A stretch of DNA of 64,000 nucleotides from Ferruginibacter sp. (GCA_025362235.1 JANYGZ010000077.1:62001-126000); one strand, 5' to 3'. Positions 37,989 through 47,690 are shown, counted from the stretch's first letter. The notes: generated from the sequence alone by a model not told the origin. Numbers and translations: made by a program.

Positions 37989-39653
37989 TTAACCTTTTTT
38001 TGCCGGCGAAGCAGACTTAGCTGGCTTTGCCGGAATAGTTAAAGCCTGCTTATTGTTTAAAGCATCCGCATCTGTTGGATCAAGAAATAGTATTTTATCA
38101 CAATAGGTTACTGCAGTGGGAATATCTTTTTTAATATTTGCATAATACGCAACAAAATATTTATAACTTCCGGTCAATTGTGGTTTATATTTTACAGAGT
38201 CAACAACCCCTACGCTAATTGTTTTTTCAAAATCAGCATTGGCTAATCCCTGCACCATTAAGGTATCAATTCCCCATTTAGATTTTGCACTCATATAATA
38301 ACCAAAAGCATCATCAGGGTATTTTTGACTATAGGCATTAAATACAGGAATAGCAGTTTCGTAATTCCCTGTTCTAAAATAATTATATCCTGCATTATAG
38401 AAATCAATTTTACCAGGATTAGTTTTTACTGATAAAACTTTATTATACCAGTCTGCTGCTGCTTTGTACTTTTTCTGTGCCTCATAGCTTGCCGCCATAG
38501 TTTTTAGATCATTCACTTTATTAACCTCTAAAGTATCTAATGCTACTGCTTTGTCTATATAGGTTCCGGCCAATGAATCGTTACCCGGAAATTTTAAAAG
38601 AACAGAAGCATAGGTGGTATAATCTCCTGTTCCTATTATGGTAGGATCTGCAGCCTGAAAATATTTTTCAAAAGAAGCTTTGGCATTTACTGAATCACCC
38701 GATTTATTATAAGCATAAGCTTTAATGCCATATAACTTTGGATAAGGGGCTGTACCTCCTGCACCTATACATTCATCAGCTTTTTTTATAGCATCAGGAT
38801 ATAATGCCTGCGCATATAATATAGATGCCCTTAAATAACAATTTTTGGGGTTATCATCTGTATTTGCAAGGTATTTATCAAGGTATTCTGCAGACTTTTT
38901 AACATCGGTAGTGTAGTAAAGATTATATAAATTTTCATATACCGGAGCATAAGCTGGATCTGCAGTAATGGCCTGGTTGTAATATTTCATATAAATTTCT
39001 TCCTGGGCAACTCCCTGCGTTTGGTAAATTTTACCAATGCGATAATATGCCCTTGCATATTTAGGATTTAATGCTATTGCCTGTTCATAGGCAAGCTGGG
39101 CCTTGCCCCCATCGCCTAATTTTTTATAAGCGTCCCCTAAATTAACATATATGTCAGGATCGGCCATTTTTTTAAAGGCGGGGGCTACTTTTAATTTATC
39201 TACCGCATAAGCTGCATCACCATTTTTTGCATTTACATTGGCAAAACCAACTGCATTTAATACATAAGGTAATTTCATTAGTGATAAGCTAAGAGCTGTT
39301 TCAAAATGGTTTCTTGCATCCTGTGGCTTATCTTCCAGTAACTCAACATGGCCAATACCTGCCATTAATAAAGCACTGCTGCTATTATCCATTAAAGCTT
39401 TTTGATATAAGGCCTTGGCATCGGCAATATCTTTAGCTGTTCTGTCATCTGGTATTATTAAAGTTTGCCCTAACCAATATACAGCATCGAGATCATGTGG
39501 GTTTGCTGCAACCAATTTTTCAAAAACGCCCTTTGCACTTTTGTATTTTTCATAATACAAAAAGGTTTTCCCCTGATCAATGGTTTGCGCTTTTACTGAA
39601 GCCGAAACAAACACAACTGACAATAATAGCATTGCTGATTTTATCTTTTTCAT
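37989..39653 (-). CDS. Secreted tetratricopeptide-repeat protein
   Basis: 554 residues. A signal peptide ends at SASVKAQ (residue 22). The rest is a chain of roughly ten TPR units; clear ones include AQLAYEQAIALNPKYARAYYRIGKIYQTQG and ETAIPVFNAYSQKYPDDAFGYYMSAKS. A short Lys/Ala/Pro-rich tail ends the protein. It probably works in the periplasm as a scaffold. It lies downstream of tonB, a small membrane gene and a PstS-like lipoprotein, an association I recognise from other Bacteroidota ExbB/TonB clusters, which suggests an envelope-energy role. Confidence 0.85.
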   Translation of the reverse strand: MKKIKSAMLLLSVVFVSASVKAQTIDQGKTFLYYEKYKSAKGVFEKLVAANPHDLDAVYWLGQTLIIPDDRTAKDIADAKALYQKALMDNSSSALLMAGIGHVELLEDKPQDARNHFETALSLSLMKLPYVLNAVGFANVNAKNGDAAYAVDKLKVAPAFKKMADPDIYVNLGDAYKKLGDGGKAQLAYEQAIALNPKYARAYYRIGKIYQTQGVAQEEIYMKYYNQAITADPAYAPVYENLYNLYYTTDVKKSAEYLDKYLANTDDNPKNCYLRASILYAQALYPDAIKKADECIGAGGTAPYPKLYGIKAYAYNKSGDSVNAKASFEKYFQAADPTIIGTGDYTTYASVLLKFPGNDSLAGTYIDKAVALDTLEVNKVNDLKTMAASYEAQKKYKAAADWYNKVLSVKTNPGKIDFYNAGYNYFRTGNYETAIPVFNAYSQKYPDDAFGYYMSAKSKWGIDTLMVQGLANADFEKTISVGVVDSVKYKPQLTGSYKYFVAYYANIKKDIPTAVTYCDKILFLDPTDADALNNKQALTIPAKPAKSASPAKKG

Positions 39654-39732
39654 ATAGCCCTAATTTTATGCTTTACTTATATACTTTACAATGATAATTA
39701 ATTTTATACCTAATTGACAAAAACCTACCCTA

Positions 39733-40683
39733 TTATTTTACTAATTTTTCATTAATCTTTACATCTCTTACACCAAATCCCATTTTACTTCCCAGATATG
39801 CCCGTTTAAAAATAAGCTGCCCTCTTTCAAACTGCATAAAATCTACAAAGCCAGCGCCAAGCCCACTATAGTTCTCCTTCAATATATAAAACAAACCACG
39901 TACCAAAGGATACCTTTTTGTAAGAATGCTCAACTGGTTTGGCTTTACATAAGGTGAATCGCCACAAATATCACATTGCACATACGCTATTTTTATTTTC
40001 TTTAACATATTTACCTGGGCGGTATCTTCAGGGTTACCTATCCAGCTAATACCTACCAGGCCAATTGCATTAACATCCGATGCCACATAATTTAATACGT
40101 CTTTACTATTTTTAACTGCTCTTACAATATTCGTATCAAAAATTTTTCCTTTTAATATACTGTCTAATGCAAAACGCACAGTACTTGTAGCACTTAAGCC
40201 GTCAAAAACTATTTGTTGTGCATCACCAAGCTTACCTGATAACTGGTCCTGTAAACGCTTTAACGTAAAAATGGTATCAGTACTGTTTGCATTTACTACA
40301 ATGGCAATAGCATCCGTGGCTATTTTATCATACCGTGGTATATAATTCATAGAGTCCTCAAAATAATGCTGTTCCTTAGCATTGAGCCCCCTTGTAACAA
40401 TAACCATTTTTGTTGCAGAATCATTTATCAGGTCCTTTAAACATTCTGCCTCTGGCTTATAATGAACATTAATTTTTGCCCCCGCAAAAGAACTTTCAAA
40501 TACTTTTATTTGTTCATCAATTACCGGTTTAAAAGACTCATCAACACTTATATTAATGTAGCCAGTTGTGGGAGTATCAAAAACTACAGGTTGTTTTTTT
40601 TTATTACACCCAACAGTTATTATAACTATAAAAAGAATAACACCCATTACCCTCACTAACCATTTGTAAATATTACTATGCAT
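39733..40683 (-). CDS. PstS-like phosphate-type substrate-binding lipoprotein
   Basis: 316 residues. The N-terminus is hydrophobic with a lipobox-like ITVGC (Cys ~27), so it is likely a lipoprotein. The body is a PBP-II fold close to the phosphate-binding family: ISVDESFKPVIDEQIKVFES, KMVIVTRGLN, DAIAIVVNANS, and RGLFYILKENYSGLGAGFVDFM near the C-terminus. No Pst permease or ATPase genes are adjacent. Instead it sits in a TonB-linked cluster, so it may sense or bind an anion for the TonB system rather than feed an ABC importer. Its start shares one base with the preceding gene's stop (TGATG). Confidence 0.85.
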   Translation of the reverse strand: MHSNIYKWLVRVMGVILFIVIITVGCNKKKQPVVFDTPTTGYINISVDESFKPVIDEQIKVFESSFAGAKINVHYKPEAECLKDLINDSATKMVIVTRGLNAKEQHYFEDSMNYIPRYDKIATDAIAIVVNANSTDTIFTLKRLQDQLSGKLGDAQQIVFDGLSATSTVRFALDSILKGKIFDTNIVRAVKNSKDVLNYVASDVNAIGLVGISWIGNPEDTAQVNMLKKIKIAYVQCDICGDSPYVKPNQLSILTKRYPLVRGLFYILKENYSGLGAGFVDFMQFERGQLIFKRAYLGSKMGFGVRDVKINEKLVK

Positions 40684-40940
40684 CAGTCTCTAAAGTAATT
40701 TTTTTTGTAACCCCTGTATATTCTGAAAGCCCCATATATCCAGCATATTACCGCAAATATTTTTATAACCAACGGGTCATATTGGTTAATATACCGACGG
40801 GTAGCATCTGTAGGAAACATGAAAAAACATCCTGCCACCATCAAAAAAACGCCCATTCCATAATTAGTAATGGAGCGCATCCTTACCATTCCTTTTTCTC
40901 TTTCGTTTAATGGTTCGTTTTCAAATTCTTCCAGTGCCAT
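40683..40940 (-). CDS. Small two-TM membrane protein, unknown function
   Basis: 85 residues. The N-terminus is acidic (MALEEFENEPLNEREKG). Two hydrophobic segments lie at ~28-42 (GMGVFLMVAGCFFMF) and ~58-75 (LVIKIFAVICWIYGAFRIY), with a basic C-terminus. The stop overlaps the start of the PstS-like gene by one base, so they are co-translated. It occurs between tonB and the PstS-like gene. Function unknown; location suggests an envelope accessory. Confidence 0.75.
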   Translation of the reverse strand: MALEEFENEPLNEREKGMVRMRSITNYGMGVFLMVAGCFFMFPTDATRRYINQYDPLVIKIFAVICWIYGAFRIYRGYKKNYFRD

Positions 40941-40959
40941 ATTTTTTTATTTAGTTAAT

Positions 40960-40991
40960 CAAGCCTGTATATTTAAAAATATACAGGCTTG
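40960..40991. repeat. Strong hairpin between tonB and the downstream operon genes
   Basis: Two 15-nt arms, CAAGCCTGTATATTT and AAATATACAGGCTTG, separated by AA. No T-tract follows on the minus strand, so it may protect mRNA ends or act as an attenuator rather than a simple terminator. Confidence 0.7.
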
Positions 40992-41022
40992 GGGCTGGCA
41001 AATTACAAAATTTATCGACTAC

Positions 41023-41829
41023 TTAATCTGCAGGTACAAATTTTACCGGAATTGTAAAATACACCGCTACATTTTGCCCTTTCGATTTTCCGGGTATCCA
41101 TTCCGGCATTCTTTTTAATACCCTTACAACCTCATTATTAAAAATTGCTCCCCCATCTTTTACAACTGTAAATTTTTGCAGCTTTCCATCATAGCCCACC
41201 ACAAACCTTACGTTAACTGCTACCATTTCCCCCTCCGCCATATCCGCTGGATTGTTAAGATTTTTTTGTAAAAATTTTGTAAGTGCATTGATACCACCCG
41301 GATAAGCTGGTTCTATTTCCGGGTTATCAATGGGTTGAGTTACATCAATTACTGGTAATGAAGGCTTTTGAACTTCGCCACCGCCAGTAACATTAACAGG
41401 CTCACCAATAGTAGCTGGCCCTTCAACTCCGGCAATTGCAATATTTGTAGTACCTGATATATCCGTAGGTTTAATATTCTGCACAGTATCAGGTTTCATT
41501 GCATCATCCACTATAACAGGGATTATATATTTCTTTTGAGATTGCTGGCTTGATTTTATTGACTGCTTCGGCAACTCTTTTTTAACTTCTGCTATTTTAG
41601 TTTCTTTTACTTTAGTCATTAAAATTTCTGTAACAGGGATAAATATTTTTTCTTTTGCATTAATAAAAGTAAAGGCACACAAAATAATTGCAGCCCCCAG
41701 TGTTATACACAATGACTTTATAAGCCGGTTATTGTAAAATTTGCGCAGTGTATACGCTCCATAAAGTTTATTTCTTTTTTCAAAAATAATATCTAATATA
41801 TGGCTTTGCATAATTGTTTCGCTGTTCAT
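41023..41829 (-). CDS. tonB: TonB energy transducer (second paralogue)
   Basis: 268 residues. It shares the N-terminal HILDIIFEKRNKLYGAYTLRKFYNNRL signature with the TonB at 17205-18029, then one TM (~37-56). A K/E/Q-rich spacer with few prolines follows, then a C-terminal TonB domain (VNVRFVVGYDGKLQKFTVVKDGG ... VVRVLKRMPEWIPGKSKGQNVAVYFTIPVKF). The spacer lacks the poly-Pro runs of the first copy, so it may span the periplasm differently. No ExbB/ExbD adjoins; it could use the motor encoded at 18-20 kb. Confidence 0.92.
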   Translation of the reverse strand: MNSETIMQSHILDIIFEKRNKLYGAYTLRKFYNNRLIKSLCITLGAAIILCAFTFINAKEKIFIPVTEILMTKVKETKIAEVKKELPKQSIKSSQQSQKKYIIPVIVDDAMKPDTVQNIKPTDISGTTNIAIAGVEGPATIGEPVNVTGGGEVQKPSLPVIDVTQPIDNPEIEPAYPGGINALTKFLQKNLNNPADMAEGEMVAVNVRFVVGYDGKLQKFTVVKDGGAIFNNEVVRVLKRMPEWIPGKSKGQNVAVYFTIPVKFVPAD

Positions 41830-41953
41830 CGTTAATGGTTTTGATATGAGTAAAATAGTTTCAAAACCGGCGCCGTCTGTAATGAGATGCAGCCTGCCAT
41901 CAATTCCATAATACCACCAGCAATAGCAATATGATATATAAAGGGCAACTAAC

Positions 41954-41961
41954 TATATTTG
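41954..41961 (+). promoter_or_regulatory. -7 box of the phosphatase gene
   Basis: TATATTTG matches TAnnTTTG and lies three bases before the ATG at 41965. No clear -33 TTG was found at the expected distance, so this is a weaker call than the nuo promoter. Confidence 0.45.
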
Positions 41962-41964
41962 TAC

Positions 41965-42420
41965 ATGACAATTTTAATGGTGTGCCTTGGCAATATTTGC
42001 CGCAGTCCTCTTGCGGAAGGTATTTTGTTACAAAAAATAAAAATTGCCGGGCTGCATTGGGAAGTGGATAGTGCAGGCACCAATGGGTTTCATGTAAACG
42101 AAGCGCCACATTATCTTTCACAAAGAGTAGCAAAAAAAAATGGGATCGATATAAGCAAACAAATTTGCCGGCGGTTTGAAGCTGCAGATTTTGAAAGGTT
42201 TGATAAAATTTATGCCATGGCTGCTGATGTGGTAGACGAGATGAAACAAATAAGTGGCAATAAATTCAACAAAGAAAAAGTTGAGCTTTTATTAAACCTG
42301 GTCCATCCCGGTGAAAACAGGGATGTGCCCGACCCATGGTATGGGCCCGAAGCTGGCTATTATGAAGTGTTTGAACTGATTGATGAAGCATGTGAAATAC
42401 TGATAAAAAAAATTCAGTAA
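41965..42420 (+). CDS. Low-molecular-weight protein-tyrosine phosphatase
   Basis: 151 residues from the ATG at 41965. The active-site loop CLGNICRS (Cys7, Arg13) opens the protein. The general-acid Asp is in the VPDPWYG motif near the C-terminus. Such enzymes dephosphorylate phosphotyrosine, in bacteria often on tyrosine kinases of polysaccharide export, or arsenate-like substrates; no partner kinase is nearby. It is divergent from tonB and precedes hisS on the plus strand. Confidence 0.95.
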   Translation: MTILMVCLGNICRSPLAEGILLQKIKIAGLHWEVDSAGTNGFHVNEAPHYLSQRVAKKNGIDISKQICRRFEAADFERFDKIYAMAADVVDEMKQISGNKFNKEKVELLLNLVHPGENRDVPDPWYGPEAGYYEVFELIDEACEILIKKIQ

Positions 42421-42547
42421 TAAAACATACTCTTTCTTATTTTGTAAATAGCAAAAGACATCCTTCCTTTAAATGAAAACGAAATAGCCTTAATTTAATT
42501 ACAGATACTTTTAAATAACAAATAAAAATATTTAATTTTAACGCCTT

Positions 42548-43912
42548 ATGGCCAAACCATCTATTCCCCAGGGCACAAGGGATTTTACAGCATCAATTGT
42601 TCGAAAACGCAATTACATTTTTAATACAATAAGAACCATTTTTGAATTATACGGGTTTGAACCGCTGGAAACACCGGCCATGGAAAATTTAGATACCCTG
42701 ATGGGCAAATATGGCGAGGAAGGAGATAAACTGATTTTTAAAATATTAAACAATGGTATCAACGACCCGAAAAATATTGAAAAATCAACAGCTGGTTTTC
42801 AAAAAATATTAGCGGGTAAAAGCAGCAGCGACCTTACCGAAAGAGCCCTAAAATACGACCTTACCATTCCCTTTGCAAGGCATGTTGCCATGAACAATGG
42901 AAAACTAACGTTTCCCTATAGACGCTACCAGATACAACCAGTCTGGCGTGCCGACAGGCCGCAAAAGGGTCGATACAGGGAGTTTACACAATGTGATGTT
43001 GATATAGTTGGAAGTATTGCTCTTCTGAATGAAGTAGAGCTCGCAAATATCTATCACGATGTGCTTGTCAAGCTCGGCCTTGCCAGGTATGAATTAAAAA
43101 TCAATAGCCGGAAGATTTTAACTGCCTTATCTGTTTTGTGCGGTGGGGCTTCAAAGCTGATTGATATTACCATTGCTATTGATAAATTGGATAAGATTGG
43201 AGTGGAAAAAGTAAAAGAGGAATTACTGCAGCGTGAATTAAACGAAATGCAGGTAGCCGTTATTGAAAAATATTTAGTCATCAGTGGAAACAATGAAGAA
43301 AAATTATTGCAAATAACCGAATTGATCGGGCATATTGAAATTGGAAAAAGCGGAATTGAAGAACTTACTTTTTTAAATAAGTATTGCAGCAATACAAACC
43401 TGCAAATTGATTTTACGTTGGCAAGAGGGTTGAATTATTACACAGGCATTATCTTTGAGGCCAAGGCTCCCGCCCAGGTTACCATGGGCAGTATTGGCGG
43501 CGGCGGCAGGTACGATGACCTTACCCGTTTATTTGATGTACCTGGCATACCTGGCGTGGGCATTAGTTTTGGTGTTGACAGGATTTATGATGTGCTGGAA
43601 GAACTACAACTTTTTCCTATAGAAACAGAAAGTGGCACAAAGGCTATTTTTTTTAATATGGGTGAAAAGGAAAGTATTTTTGCTTTTGATATTATGCAAC
43701 AATTACGCAGCAAAGGCGTTTCGTGCGAACTGTACCATGAGTTTGCAAAAATCAATAAGCAATTTAACTATGCTGAAAAAAAGAAGATCAGGTATGCGGT
43801 TATTATTGGCAGCAAAGAAATAGAACAAAAATATTGCCTTGTTAAAGATCTTACAAATGGTGTACAGCAATCAGTGGTATTTGATAAACTAGTTGACTTT
43901 TTTAACACATAA
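42548..43912 (+). CDS. hisS: Histidine--tRNA ligase
   Basis: Class II aminoacyl-tRNA synthetase charging tRNA-His (EC 6.1.1.21). 454 residues. Motif 1 is in the N-terminal IFELYGFEPLETPAMENL, motif 2 in FPYRRYQIQPVWRADRPQKGRYREFTQCDVDI, histidine-binding LARGLNYYTGIIFE, and motif 3 in GIPGVGISFGVDRIYDVL. A C-terminal anticodon-binding domain follows (from ~360). The internal insertion between motifs 2 and 3 is normal. It is a plus-strand gene ~127 bp after the phosphatase. Confidence 0.97.
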   Translation: MAKPSIPQGTRDFTASIVRKRNYIFNTIRTIFELYGFEPLETPAMENLDTLMGKYGEEGDKLIFKILNNGINDPKNIEKSTAGFQKILAGKSSSDLTERALKYDLTIPFARHVAMNNGKLTFPYRRYQIQPVWRADRPQKGRYREFTQCDVDIVGSIALLNEVELANIYHDVLVKLGLARYELKINSRKILTALSVLCGGASKLIDITIAIDKLDKIGVEKVKEELLQRELNEMQVAVIEKYLVISGNNEEKLLQITELIGHIEIGKSGIEELTFLNKYCSNTNLQIDFTLARGLNYYTGIIFEAKAPAQVTMGSIGGGGRYDDLTRLFDVPGIPGVGISFGVDRIYDVLEELQLFPIETESGTKAIFFNMGEKESIFAFDIMQQLRSKGVSCELYHEFAKINKQFNYAEKKKIRYAVIIGSKEIEQKYCLVKDLTNGVQQSVVFDKLVDFFNT

Positions 43913-43956
43913 ACGAACACTAAAAATATATTTTCCTACAATTAAAAATACAATTT

Positions 43957-45648
43957 ATGCAAACTCGTTTTCTTCTGCCAGTAATAGCAGTAATTTTACT
44001 CGCTTCCTGCAGTCAATCAAATACACAGGGTAAATTAATTCCCCAGGATGCTGCCGTTGTAATCCATATTGACGGAAAATCATTGTCGGCCAAATTATCA
44101 TGGGAAGACATAAAACAAAACCCGCTTTTTAAAGATGCAGATAAAGACAGCACCATACCTGCTGAAATGAAAATGTTGTTTAACAACCCAGACAGCAGTG
44201 GTATTGACAGCAAATCTGATTTAATATTTTTTGTGCAAAAAGATACTGCTGGCGGTTATGCAGTTTTTGAGGGAAGTATAAAAAACGAACAATTATTTAA
44301 AACATTTAATAAACAGTTTACAGCAAATGGAACTGAAAGCGAAAAAGACGGTGTGATTTTTATCAGCAAATCATCTTTTTGTGTTGGGTATTCAAAAGAC
44401 AAATTTGTGTACCTGTTTGACGCCCCTCAAATGGCACGTATGGATGAACTGACAAAAAGAATGCAACACAATTCCATTGATGTTACAACCCCGGTTAAAT
44501 CAAGAGATATCAGTGCAGCCTGCAAAGCCATTTTTACATTGAGTGAATCTAACAGTCTGGCAAAAAATGAAAGATTTACCAAGCTGATGAAAGAAACCGG
44601 GGATATTCATTTTTGGGTAAATACCGAAGAGATAACCAAAGATGCTTTATCAAACCCAATGATGGCAATGGTTAACCTTGAAAAATTTTACAAAGGAAGC
44701 GTTACCACTGCAACATTAAATTTTGATAATGGGAAAATAACTGTTTTTGGTAAAAGTTATGCAGGGGAAGAAATACAAAAAATATTAAAAAAATATAGTG
44801 GTGGCAAAATAAGCGAAGACATGATAAAACGCATTCCGGATAAGGATGTTGTGGCATTAATGGCGCTCAATTTTAAACCGGAAGGAATAAGAGAAATTTT
44901 AGCCATCAGCAACCTGGATGGCATTGCAAATATGGGGCTTAAATATGTTGGCATTACCATGGACGATTTTATTAAAGCTAATAAAGGAGATATTTTATTT
45001 GGCGTATCAGATCTTACAATGAAAAAAGATACTTCGAAATCTAATTTTGGTGATGATGATATGTCTGTTCATCAAAAACCAGACTTCAATTTTGTTTTTG
45101 CGGCTTCTATTGGCGATAAAGATGCTTTTAATAAATTGATAAATGCTGGTAAAAAATTAGGCTCATCAACAATGGGTGATAGCGGTAAATCATCTATTGC
45201 ATATAACAGCAATGGCACTTATTTTACTATTGCCAATAGTAAGGAAAATGCAGATAAATACCTTGCCGGTGCCAATACAAATTTTGATTTCATCAATAAA
45301 ATAAATGGGCAGTCGTTTGGGGGTTACCTAAACATTCAACTATTGCTAAAAACTTTTCAAGGCGAGGCTGCCAAAGACAGCAGTGCTAAAGAGGTATTAG
45401 ATGCTTCTTTAAAATTGTGGGATAATATATTGATGAAGGGCGGAGATTTTACAGATGGCGCTATTACCCAGACAGTAGAAATAAACCTGGTTGATAAAAC
45501 AACCAATAGCCTTAAACAGCTTAATGAATATGCAAACAAGCTGGGTAAAGTTTATAAAGAAAGGAAAGACAAAGAAAAATCTGATAAACTGGGTTCTGAA
45601 AATGCCATGACGCCTGAAAACCCTTCAACACTTAAAGAAACAAAATAG
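43957..45648 (+). CDS. DUF4836-type lipoprotein
   Basis: 563 residues. The lipobox is VILLASC (Cys18), so it is a probable outer-membrane or periplasmic lipoprotein. The sequence starts LIPQDAAVVIHIDGKSLSAKLSW, a pattern I associate with the DUF4836 family of Bacteroidota; repeated DUF-like halves of ~250 residues, with Asp/Lys-rich surface segments. No catalytic motif is visible. It follows hisS by 44 bp and could be co-transcribed; function unknown. Confidence 0.75.
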   Translation: MQTRFLLPVIAVILLASCSQSNTQGKLIPQDAAVVIHIDGKSLSAKLSWEDIKQNPLFKDADKDSTIPAEMKMLFNNPDSSGIDSKSDLIFFVQKDTAGGYAVFEGSIKNEQLFKTFNKQFTANGTESEKDGVIFISKSSFCVGYSKDKFVYLFDAPQMARMDELTKRMQHNSIDVTTPVKSRDISAACKAIFTLSESNSLAKNERFTKLMKETGDIHFWVNTEEITKDALSNPMMAMVNLEKFYKGSVTTATLNFDNGKITVFGKSYAGEEIQKILKKYSGGKISEDMIKRIPDKDVVALMALNFKPEGIREILAISNLDGIANMGLKYVGITMDDFIKANKGDILFGVSDLTMKKDTSKSNFGDDDMSVHQKPDFNFVFAASIGDKDAFNKLINAGKKLGSSTMGDSGKSSIAYNSNGTYFTIANSKENADKYLAGANTNFDFINKINGQSFGGYLNIQLLLKTFQGEAAKDSSAKEVLDASLKLWDNILMKGGDFTDGAITQTVEINLVDKTTNSLKQLNEYANKLGKVYKERKDKEKSDKLGSENAMTPENPSTLKETK

Positions 45649-45660
45649 TGTACCAGGTTG

Positions 45661-45766
45661 TTTCACACAAAGAAACTAAGGATACAAGGTTCACAAAGAA
45701 TAAATAAAATTATTATAGCAAATATCCTTTTGTCAACTTTGTTTTCATTGTTCGCTTTGTGTGAAA
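45661..45766. mobile_element. Empty inverted-end element related to the GxxExxY unit
   Basis: TTTCACACAAAG (45661-45672) is exactly inverted at 45755-45766 (CTTTGTGTGAAA). Further in, both arms keep the (A)CAAAG/GAATA-like rhythm of the ends at 30676-31219. The 106-bp unit encloses no gene. It lies between the DUF4836 gene and the ABC ATPase gene. A transcript across it would form a long hairpin. Confidence 0.6.
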
Positions 45767-45784
45767 TAATTTACTTATATCTCT

Positions 45785-46426
45785 ATGCAAATTTCATTAC
45801 AACAGGTCGTTCCGTTTTTTTTTGAAAATGGCAAAGCTGCCGGTTCGCAATTGTGGAACCAATCGCTTTCTTTTAACAAAGGCGAAAATATTCATATCAT
45901 AGCGCCAAGTGGCAGCGGCAAAACATGTTTTATACATTTTTTATATGGCCTCAGAAATGATTATTCCGGCAAAATTTTATACGACAATAATGACATCAAA
46001 AATTTTGATGCAGAAAAATTTTCTTCCTGGCGGCAACAATATATCAGCATCATTTTTCAGGATCTCCGTTTGTTTACCGGGCAAACTGTTTTGCAAAACC
46101 TTGAGATAAAAAGGTCATTATTGCCCTATCATCCACAAAGCAGGATAGAAGCAATGGCGAAGCGCCTTGGCATAGAAAGTAAACTAACTAAATTGTGCAG
46201 TACCTGCAGTTACGGGGAGCATCAGCGTATCGCCATCATCAGGGCATTGCAACAGCCATTTGATTTTTTATTTTTGGATGAACCATTTAGTCACCTGGAT
46301 GAAAACAACCGGCAAAAAGCAATGGAACTGATGCAGGAAGAAGCAGCCGAAAGAAATGCCGCCATTATTTTAACCGACTTAAAAAAGATAGACTATTTCA
46401 ATGCAGAAAAAGTATTGTATTTGTGA
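45785..46426 (+). CDS. ABC transporter ATP-binding protein with degenerate motifs
   Basis: 213 residues, LolD/FtsE-size ATPase. Walker A APSGSGKT (40-47), Q-loop FQD (91-93) and Walker B FLFLDEP (161-167) are intact. The ABC signature, however, reads YGEHQ (143-147) instead of LSGGQ, and the switch His after the last strand is replaced (IILTDLKK). ATP turnover may therefore be altered or depend on another subunit. The FtsX-like permease 79 bp downstream is the clear partner. Substrate unknown; an envelope or lipoprotein role is inferred. Confidence 0.88.
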   Translation: MQISLQQVVPFFFENGKAAGSQLWNQSLSFNKGENIHIIAPSGSGKTCFIHFLYGLRNDYSGKILYDNNDIKNFDAEKFSSWRQQYISIIFQDLRLFTGQTVLQNLEIKRSLLPYHPQSRIEAMAKRLGIESKLTKLCSTCSYGEHQRIAIIRALQQPFDFLFLDEPFSHLDENNRQKAMELMQEEAAERNAAIILTDLKKIDYFNAEKVLYL

Positions 46427-46505
46427 GGGGGTCATAAATTTTATCGAACCATAATTAAACTCCGTCCTAAAAAAAATTTTAATTTTTAATTAATTTTTTA
46501 TCGCC

Positions 46506-47690
46506 TTGAATCTTTCCTACAAAAATATAGCCCCCTTTTTATCTGCCAGCCAAAACAAGGTTAGCCGCTGGCTGAGTTATTTTGGTCTGGGCATTGGTGT
46601 ATTATTATTGCTTTGCTCTGTTCAAATGTATAATAATATCAACCAACTGATAAGAGATAAAAATACCCGTAAAAATGGCGCTGACTTTATTTCCATTACC
46701 AAAATTATTACAAATGAAAATATGGGTAAAGACAACCGCTTTACCGAAGCAGATATTAAAGATTTACAAACACAGCCATTTATTGAAGATGCTGCGCCAC
46801 TAAAAGCAAATGCTTTTAAAGTAACCGCAGGCGCTGGTAATATGATACCATTTAGTACAGATATTTTTGTAGAAGCATTAAATACCAATTTCATTGATAC
46901 AGTACCCGACAATTTTAAATGGAAAGAAGGCGATGAAATTGTGCCTGTTATTTTTGCCACCGACTTTTTAGAAATGTACAATGTATTTGCACCCAGTTGG
47001 GACCTTCCGCAATTATCCGAAAAAACTGCCAGCTCCCTGCAAATATTTTTAGTTTGCCATGGGCACAATGGCGAAAGACAATTTAAAGGAAGGATTGTTG
47101 GTTTCAGTGACAGGATAAACAGCATATTGGTTCCCGAAAGTTTTTTAGAAAAACAAAATAAAGAAATAGAAGGGGTAGAAAATGTTCAGTCTTCACGTGT
47201 ATTTATTAAAACAAAAGATGCCAATAATCCGCAATTGCTTAGTTACCTGGTTAAAAAAGGTTTTCACATAAATAAAGACAAAACAAAATTTGGCAGGGTA
47301 AAAGGAGTATTACAAACCATTGTGAGCAGCCTTGCAGGTTTTGGCGTTTTGGTTATTTTATTGGCCTTCGTTTTATTCTCGTTTTATCTTCAACTGATGA
47401 TTGCAAAAAGCAAAGACAACCTGCAACTTTTACTAACCCTGGGCTACTCGCCAAAATGGCTCAGTAAAACAGTAGCAAAAAAATGGATACCGGTTTATAG
47501 CTGCATTATAATTACTGCCCTAGTTTTAACCCAGCTTTTGCACTGGGGATTTCAACATTTTGTAACAGCCTCAAGAGAAGGATTATCTTATTTTATTGAT
47601 TGGACGGTATTGGCAATTGCTATAGTATTATTAGCATTATCCAGTATTATTAATTACCGGCTGGTAAACAAACTGCTAAATAAACTATAA
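46506..47690 (+). CDS. FtsX-like ABC permease
   Basis: 394 residues, four TMs: one at ~24-42 (YFGLGIGVLLLLCSVQM), then a ~230-residue periplasmic domain (ADFISITKII ... GFSDRINSILVPESFLEKQ), then three C-terminal TMs (GFGVLVILLAFVLFSFYLQLMI, PVYSCIIITALVLTQLL, WTVLAIAIVLLALSS). The start is unusual: no in-frame ATG precedes the TM, so TTG at 46506 (MNLSYKNIAPFL) is taken, which is rare in this window. It is paired with the ATPase upstream. Confidence 0.85.
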   Translation: MNLSYKNIAPFLSASQNKVSRWLSYFGLGIGVLLLLCSVQMYNNINQLIRDKNTRKNGADFISITKIITNENMGKDNRFTEADIKDLQTQPFIEDAAPLKANAFKVTAGAGNMIPFSTDIFVEALNTNFIDTVPDNFKWKEGDEIVPVIFATDFLEMYNVFAPSWDLPQLSEKTASSLQIFLVCHGHNGERQFKGRIVGFSDRINSILVPESFLEKQNKEIEGVENVQSSRVFIKTKDANNPQLLSYLVKKGFHINKDKTKFGRVKGVLQTIVSSLAGFGVLVILLAFVLFSFYLQLMIAKSKDNLQLLLTLGYSPKWLSKTVAKKWIPVYSCIIITALVLTQLLHWGFQHFVTASREGLSYFIDWTVLAIAIVLLALSSIINYRLVNKLLNKL

